A DNA stretch of 9,102 nucleotides from the NCBI GenBank assembly GCA_903831485.1, contig CAIKXW010000088.1:1-9102 (forward strand), given 5' to 3'. The stretch is from an uncultured Alphaproteobacteria bacterium. Its GTDB lineage: Bacteria > Pseudomonadota > Alphaproteobacteria > Caulobacterales > Hyphomonadaceae. Position numbers and translations under genes: made by a program. How positions within the stretch are numbered: position 1 is the first letter of the stretch; each line of letters begins with the position of its first letter. The notes beneath the pieces were generated by a model that ran no database searches, was not told the DNA's origin, and saw only the letters and a program-made list of their open reading frames with translations. Shown here piece by piece: positions 6,407 to 9,102 of the stretch.

Positions 6407-7779
6407 ATTTCTTCGTGTCGCCATTCTGGATTCAACTGACCGCCGGGCTGCCTTTCGCCGCGGCGGCGGTCCTGCTCTTCGTCCGCACGCCATCGATAGC
6501 GGCGCGATGGAGCACGGCGGTGCTGGCCGTGGCGCTTGGTTCCGCGGCGATCATTTTCACCGCGCACACGCTCGGTGCGGCAACGGCCGGCGGGGGACAG
6601 TTTGCCGTGGACGACATTTCGAGCCCGATGCTGCCGGTGGTGCTAGTGCTTCACCTGCTCGCGATGCTGGGCACCGCGAAGGCGCGCGTCTCCCCACAGT
6701 TCTGTGCGCGGCTGCTGCTCTCCGCGGGCTTCACCATGGCGGCGCTGCTTGCACAATCGGGCGCGCTGCTGGTCGGAATCCTTTCCGTGGCGGTGCTGCT
6801 GCCGTGGTGGGATCTGAAAAGCCGCGGACAACGCACGCGCGGCTATACGATCTACATGGGCCTCTTTCTCGCGCTGCTGCTGGCGGGCTGGTTCAATCTC
6901 CGCGCAGCGCCGCAGAGCGCATGGCCGGTCGCGCTGCTGCTGCTGGCGCTTCTTCTCCGCGGAGGCATCGTGCCCCTCCACGGCTGGATGCCATCGCTTT
7001 TCCAGAATGCGGCATTTGGTTCCGCGCTCGTCTTTGTGCTGCCCCTGACGGAACTGATCGGCGTCTTCCGGCTGCTCATCCCGCACGCGCCCGCGTCCAT
7101 GATGGAAATGGGCGGCATCGCCTGCCTGGTCACCGCCCTGTTCGGTGGAGGACTCGCGATCGTTCAGCAGGACTCGCGGCGATTCTTCGCGTGCATCGGG
7201 CTCAGCCAGACCTCGATGGTGCTTTACGCCGTGCTCATGCGCACGCCCAACGGTCTCACGGCTGCGCTGTGCCTCTGGATCTCGGCGCCGCTCGCGCTAG
7301 CGGGCCTCGCATTTTCCCTGCGCGCGCTGGAGGCGCGGTTCGGCAGCCTCTCGCTACGGGAGCATCACGGCTTCTACGAACAGGTGCCCGGCCTGGCCAT
7401 CTGCTTCCTCATCACCGGCCTGGCCAGCGTGGGCTTTCCCGGCACGATCGGATTTGTGCCGATGGAATTGCTCATCACGAGCAGCGTGGACAAGAGCCTC
7501 TGGATCACGGTCGTCCTCGTGCTCGCCGCGATGTTCAACGCGATCGCCATCATGCGCGCCTATTTTGCGCTTTTCACCGGGCGCAGCCCCACCACCTCCA
7601 TCTCGCTGCGCACCACGGCCGGCGAGCGCATCGGCATCATCTTGATCAGCCTCATCGTCTTCCTCGGCGGATGGTTCTCGCCCGCGGTCGTCGAATCACG
7701 GCACCGCATCGCGAACCAGTTGCTCGGGGAACCCGCCGGAGCGCCTGTCGAAACTCCAATACACAAACCTAGCAAATGA
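6403..7779 (+). CDS. NuoM-like proton-conducting membrane protein, second antiporter-type subunit
   Basis: This 458-residue polytopic membrane protein is hydrophobic almost throughout (about residues 8-430) with a short polar tail. It resembles NuoM/NuoN-type subunits. LLRGGIVPLHGWMPS (about 184-198) matches the TM7 region, with R186 where the family usually has the key lysine. QQDSRRFFACIGLSQTS (about 255-271) matches the TM8 'DMKRLIAYSS' region, and GFPGTIGFVPMELL (about 343-356) matches 'GMPGTGNFVGE', with E355 near the usual acidic residue. By eye, the usual TM5 glutamate is replaced (V129 or nearby, in SVAVLLPWWD). Its ATG overlaps the upstream stop (ATGA) and has a good Shine-Dalgarno sequence. 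It probably sits in a DabA-antiporter complex as a second membrane subunit, since no other complex I or Mrp gene is present. Whether it conducts ions itself or is structural cannot be told from sequence. Confidence 0.82.
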   Translation: MNFFVSPFWIQLTAGLPFAAAAVLLFVRTPSIAARWSTAVLAVALGSAAIIFTAHTLGAATAGGGQFAVDDISSPMLPVVLVLHLLAMLGTAKARVSPQFCARLLLSAGFTMAALLAQSGALLVGILSVAVLLPWWDLKSRGQRTRGYTIYMGLFLALLLAGWFNLRAAPQSAWPVALLLLALLLRGGIVPLHGWMPSLFQNAAFGSALVFVLPLTELIGVFRLLIPHAPASMMEMGGIACLVTALFGGGLAIVQQDSRRFFACIGLSQTSMVLYAVLMRTPNGLTAALCLWISAPLALAGLAFSLRALEARFGSLSLREHHGFYEQVPGLAICFLITGLASVGFPGTIGFVPMELLITSSVDKSLWITVVLVLAAMFNAIAIMRAYFALFTGRSPTTSISLRTTAGERIGIILISLIVFLGGWFSPAVVESRHRIANQLLGEPAGAPVETPIHKPSK

Positions 7780-7895
7780 CCATGAACGGCAACCAACCGC
7801 TCTCAGTGAAAAACGTGACAGACCCCCTCACTCCTCGGCGCCGATCCCCGTTCTGGCCGTCCCCGGTGCGCCGGGCGCGGAAAGCAAATTCCTAG
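7776..7895 (+). CDS. putative 39-codon ORF at the operon end; possible truncated fifth gene
   Basis: ATG 7776-7778 overlaps the stop of the NuoM-like gene in an ATGA arrangement, as at the previous junction, and reads MTMNGNQPLSVKNVT before entering the 81-bp repeat at 7819. The rest of the frame lies within the repeat: it is very basic and proline-rich (PLTPRRRSPF...RRARKANS) and stops at TAG 7893-7895. The overlap suggests a real coupled start; the second half looks like repeat sequence read through rather than an evolved protein. It could be the remaining start of a fifth operon gene interrupted by the repeat, a genuine small basic protein, or chance. No clear Shine-Dalgarno sequence precedes it. 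Confidence 0.25.
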   Translation: MTMNGNQPLSVKNVTDPLTPRRRSPFWPSPVRRARKANS

Positions 7896-7899
7896 CAGT
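7819..7899 (+). repeat. 81-bp direct repeat, right copy
   Basis: This copy is identical over 81 bases to 321-401, starting 39 nt after the last certain stop of the operon. The match resumes for acatcaat (7901-7908) after a 2-nt indel, which suggests an older homologous tract of roughly 90 bp. The palindrome is at 7835-7844, the small hairpin at 7862-7875 and the CGGAAA-N5-TTCCTAG motif at 7878-7895. Sequence character changes after this point: coding GC is high before it and markedly lower in the next gene. Confidence 0.95.
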
Positions 7900-8051
7900 C
7901 ACATCAATTCTGTGCAGTCTCATCCTCACCTCGCTGCGGAACCAAGCAACATCGCGCCCGAAGCGAGCCGTGCATCGCATCTAAGGACGCACGGCGGGAA
8001 TACACAGATTCCGATGTCGGGGCCTCTGAACGCAGCCTGCCCATAAGCGAG

Positions 8052-8543
8052 ATGAAGGAGGCGCTCATATCTTGGCTTGAAAGCCATTCTACTTCAGTTG
8101 TCCGCGATGGATCTGAACTCAAGTTCTCGCATTCTACCGGGTCAACGAGCATAATCACTGCGCGGGACTTATGGGTAGATGGAGCTGTTCCTGTCAGAAA
8201 TGATCAACTCGCCTCGTTTTATGATGAATACTGGGCTGCAAGTATTGGCGACGGCTACATTGTAATAGGCACTCCTGTCTTGGGTGGGATCGAGGTGAGC
8301 CATGGGTATAGAATCCCCGACCTTTTGGAGATGGCTTCGACTTCATCATCGCTAGGAATATCCGCATCCGAAGACTTCGAGATTTTCATGATGCAGGGTT
8401 CTTGGATGTTCATCTATGGGATCCGGAGTAGCGATGGCTCTTTGATTGAGTATGACCGTGACTTTAAGGAGTTTGAAACCTTGGCGGGAATCGAAGCGGT
8501 TCTCAATCAATGGTGGGAGATCGAAATGGCTGATGCCCGTTAG
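8052..8543 (+). CDS. hypothetical protein, 163 aa, accessory-type gene
   Basis: I do not recognise this family. It encodes a soluble, acidic protein without membrane segments or signal peptide. Its predicted features alternate between helix and strand: MKEALISWLESH at the start, GDGYIVIGTPVLGG and FMMQGSWMFIYGIRSSDG as strand-rich parts, and LAGIEAVLNQWWEIEMADAR as a terminal helix. The general layout (a strand-rich body, an 'IEYDRDF' turn and a final helix with WW) reminds me of small SMI1/KNR4-like or contact-dependent immunity proteins, but no motif proves it. The start is ATG 8052; the frame is open upstream to TAG 7893-7895 but has no ATG, GTG or TTG, so a longer form is unlikely. Base use is clearly unlike the operon (for example 30 G+C in 8101-8160 against 46 in 2221-2280), suggesting separate origin. 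A probable terminator follows it. Confidence 0.7.
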   Translation: MKEALISWLESHSTSVVRDGSELKFSHSTGSTSIITARDLWVDGAVPVRNDQLASFYDEYWAASIGDGYIVIGTPVLGGIEVSHGYRIPDLLEMASTSSSLGISASEDFEIFMMQGSWMFIYGIRSSDGSLIEYDRDFKEFETLAGIEAVLNQWWEIEMADAR

Positions 8544-8563
8544 CTAATGTGACGAAATTAGAT

Positions 8564-8588
8564 TAGCGCCACTGCTGCGCTATTATTT
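8564..8588 (+). terminator. probable rho-independent terminator of the 8052 gene
   Basis: TAGCGC (8564-8569) and GCGCTA (8577-8582) form a six-pair stem with a seven-base loop, followed directly by TTATTT (8583-8588). It begins 20 nt after the TAG stop of the 163-residue gene. The stem is short but GC-rich next to the loop, and the T-rich tail is in the right place. No comparable structure follows the four-gene operon. Confidence 0.5.
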
Positions 8589-8877
8589 CAAGCGGCACGG
8601 TTGGCGACCATGCTCGCAGGATTCCGCGGCGGGGCGAGGATGGCGGCGGAAGGGCAGGAAGCCCTTGCTAAGGAATACTGTTGGTGCGAGTACGGGGCGG
8701 CGGTGGCTGTTACTCTACATCTCAGTTTATCGAATCTCCGGATGCATCCATGTCAATTCCGTGGAAGCTATTTCAAGCGCCGAAAGCGCTTCCTCCAAAG
8801 CTAGACCTAGATCCACCGTTCTTTCGTTAGCCAGCAAGTCAGTTCCAGAATTTGGGGCATGATGGTGACGAACCAGC
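8589..8877. other. intergenic stretch with no supportable gene
   Basis: Two overlapping plus-strand frames (8601-8804 and 8665-8862) are open but have no family resemblance, consistent codon pattern or ribosome-binding site. One small perfect hairpin is present: aagcgc (8775-8780), cgaaa, gcgctt (8786-8791), nested in a longer ggaagc/gcttcc pairing (8763-8768 with 8788-8793). The HUH-type core expected downstream of the transposase fragments is not visible here on the minus strand. The region looks like decayed or non-coding accessory DNA. Confidence 0.4.
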
Positions 8878-8903
8878 GAGACAACTGACCTGTCCCTTTA
8901 TCT
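8878..8903 (-). repeat. REP-like tag, copy A1 (26 bp)
   Basis: Positions 8878-8903 are identical to 8958-8983. On the minus strand both contain AAAGGGACAGGTCAGTTGTC. Tags built on 'GGGACAGGT' are, in my recollection, frequent beside REP-associated or IS200-like transposases. This copy follows codon WLED of transposase fragment copy 2. Confidence 0.85.
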
Positions 8904-8959
8904 TCCAGCCAAGGACGGCGGTCCTTGGTGCTCCAGATCAGATGGATGAGGATGTTGGA
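8900..8959 (-). pseudogene. IS200/IS605-type (Y1) transposase N-terminal fragment, copy 2
   Basis: Read on the minus strand from 8959 down to 8900, twenty codons give SNILIHLIWSTKDRRPWL plus Glu-Asp. This closely matches the N-terminal beta-strand region of IS200-like Y1 transposases (typically MPQSLS..L.HLIFSTK.R.P.L). The frame then enters the tag AAAGGGACAGGTCAGTTGTC and no longer resembles a transposase; the HUH and catalytic tyrosine regions are absent. It lacks its own start, because upstream it is preceded by another copy of the same tag. The perfect palindrome at 8909-8928 is simply the coding sequence for the KDRRPW segment. This is a remnant, not a functional gene. Confidence 0.7.
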
Positions 8960-8960
8960 G
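8935..8960 (-). repeat. transposase-derived repeat, copy B1 (26 bp)
   Basis: This matches 8987-9012 with one mismatch (8951 A against 9003 G). It encodes LSN-[I/T]-LIHLI on the minus strand, so the repeat is duplicated transposase coding sequence. B1 overlaps tag A2 by three bases. Confidence 0.85.
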
Positions 8961-8983
8961 ACAACTGACCTGTCCCTTTATCT
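8958..8983 (-). repeat. REP-like tag, copy A2 (26 bp)
   Basis: This is identical to 8878-8903, offset by 80 bp. Here the tag follows the HLIL codons of transposase fragment copy 1 and runs directly into the coding sequence of copy 2, so the same tag is fused at two different points of the same gene. Confidence 0.85.
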
Positions 8984-9026
8984 ATAAGATCAGATGGATG
9001 AGGGTGTTGGAGAGAGATTGCGGCAT
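8982..9026 (-). pseudogene. IS200/IS605-type (Y1) transposase 5' end, copy 1, stops after 14 codons
   Basis: ATG at 9026-9024 (minus strand) reads MPQSLSNTLIHLIL and ends in TAG at 8984-8982. The first 13 residues are a textbook IS200-like transposase start. The sequence then diverges into the tag ATAAAGGGACAGGTCAGTTGTC, which is followed by the second partial copy of the same coding region. An in-frame ATG at 9068-9066 would add 14 residues unlike the family, so 9026 is the natural start. Two GC hairpins lie just upstream of this start, a common arrangement for such elements. Confidence 0.7.
8987..9012 (-). repeat. transposase-derived repeat, copy B2 (26 bp)
   Basis: This is the partner of 8935-8960, 52 bp away with a single mismatch that changes Ile to Thr in the encoded peptide. 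It sits directly behind the natural start codon of the element (9026-9024). Confidence 0.85.
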
Positions 9027-9051
9027 GGTGGATTCAATCAGCAGGGTTTTC

Positions 9052-9066
9052 GGCTCCAACGGAGCC
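9052..9066. repeat. perfect hairpin, 6-bp stem
   Basis: GGCTCC-AAC-GGAGCC. It lies 26 bp upstream of the transposase-fragment start (minus orientation) and 11 bp from a second hairpin. It could be part of the element's end recognition structure or a dispersed intergenic hairpin. Confidence 0.75.
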
Positions 9067-9077
9067 ATGCATACCAG

Positions 9078-9096
9078 CCCAGGGTGAAACCCTGGG
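9078..9096. repeat. perfect hairpin, 8-bp stem
   Basis: CCCAGGGT-GAA-ACCCTGGG. It is perfectly paired with a three-base loop. From memory, hairpins of this type are scattered in Verrucomicrobiota and Planctomycetota genomes, often beside IS200-like genes. The window ends six bases later, so the outer limit of the element is not visible. Confidence 0.8.
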
Positions 9097-9102
9097 AACG
9101 GA

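Noticed and set aside
5075..6493. 472-residue minus-strand ORF opposite the NuoL-like gene
   Set aside because: The composition is dominated by Arg, Glu and Gln as the complement of hydrophobic membrane codons. No family is recognised.
5045..7779. part of a respiratory complex I (nuo) or Mrp antiporter operon
   Set aside because: No NuoA-K, NuoB-I or MrpB-G partner is present, and the genes directly follow dabA with tight spacing. This points to a DAB-type complex instead.
7862..7875. hairpin in the right repeat as the operon terminator
   Set aside because: The stem is only five pairs and no T-tract follows. The same sequence also lies upstream of sulP, where a terminator would block the operon unless the promoter lay downstream of it.
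8601..8862. two overlapping plus-strand ORFs of 67 and 65 residues
   Set aside because: They have no start context, no motif and no codon bias, and they overlap each other in different frames. They are probably random open frames.
8909..8928. perfect hairpin ccaaggac-ggcg-gtccttgg as a terminator or regulatory structure
   Set aside because: It coincides in frame with codons for the KDRRPW segment of the transposase fragment, so the palindrome is a by-product of coding sequence, and no T-run follows.
8878..9012. CRISPR-like array
   Set aside because: The repeats are two alternating kinds with only two copies each and unequal spacing (80 and 52 bp). They are explained by duplicated transposase sequence and a tag, and no cas gene is present.

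Overview
The window is GC-rich and bacterial. Its core is one compact plus-strand operon from about 401 to 7779. Four genes are clear: a SulP-family anion transporter, a long DabA (DUF2309, the cytoplasmic carbonic-anhydrase-like subunit of the DAB inorganic-carbon accumulation system), and two successive membrane proteins of the NuoL/NuoM/Mrp antiporter superfamily. Spacing is tight: 26 nt, 13 nt, then a 4-nt ATGA overlap. A possible 39-codon fifth ORF starts in another ATGA overlap. The first two genes start at TTG, fixed by in-frame stops just upstream, and lack clear Shine-Dalgarno sequences. No taxonomic marker gene is present. GC-rich coding, frequent non-SD starts and an IS200-like transposase fragment beside dense GC hairpins fit a Verrucomicrobiota/Planctomycetota-type genome, but that is an inference.

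Layout. 1-158: an open frame running off the left edge, coding strand uncertain. 159-400: intergenic, with a weak promoter candidate, a micro-ORF and the first copy of an 81-bp repeat. 401-7779: the operon. 7819-7899: a perfect second copy of the repeat. 7900-8051: no gene seen. 8052-8543: an unrecognised gene of clearly lower GC, followed by a probable terminator. 8589-8877: nothing supportable. 8878-9102: remnants of an IS200-type transposase 5' end on the minus strand, interleaved with a repeated tag resembling those near REP-associated transposases, then two perfect hairpins.

How the genes fit together. DabA keeps the beta-carbonic-anhydrase-like ligand set (C506, D508, H694, C709). In the DAB model an antiporter-type membrane partner couples cation flow to one-way hydration of CO2 to bicarbonate in the cytoplasm. 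Here there are two such partners with complementary features. The first keeps NuoL-like proton-path residues but seems to lack the second half of a NuoL. The second is NuoM-like and lacks the usual TM5 glutamate. The SulP protein would add direct bicarbonate (or other anion) uptake. The operon therefore looks like a combined inorganic-carbon acquisition module. No RuBisCO or carboxysome gene is visible, so an anaplerotic role is as possible as an autotrophic one.

The most notable non-coding structures are the 81-bp direct repeat bracketing the whole operon with a 7,498-bp period, and the mosaic of transposase fragments at the right edge.
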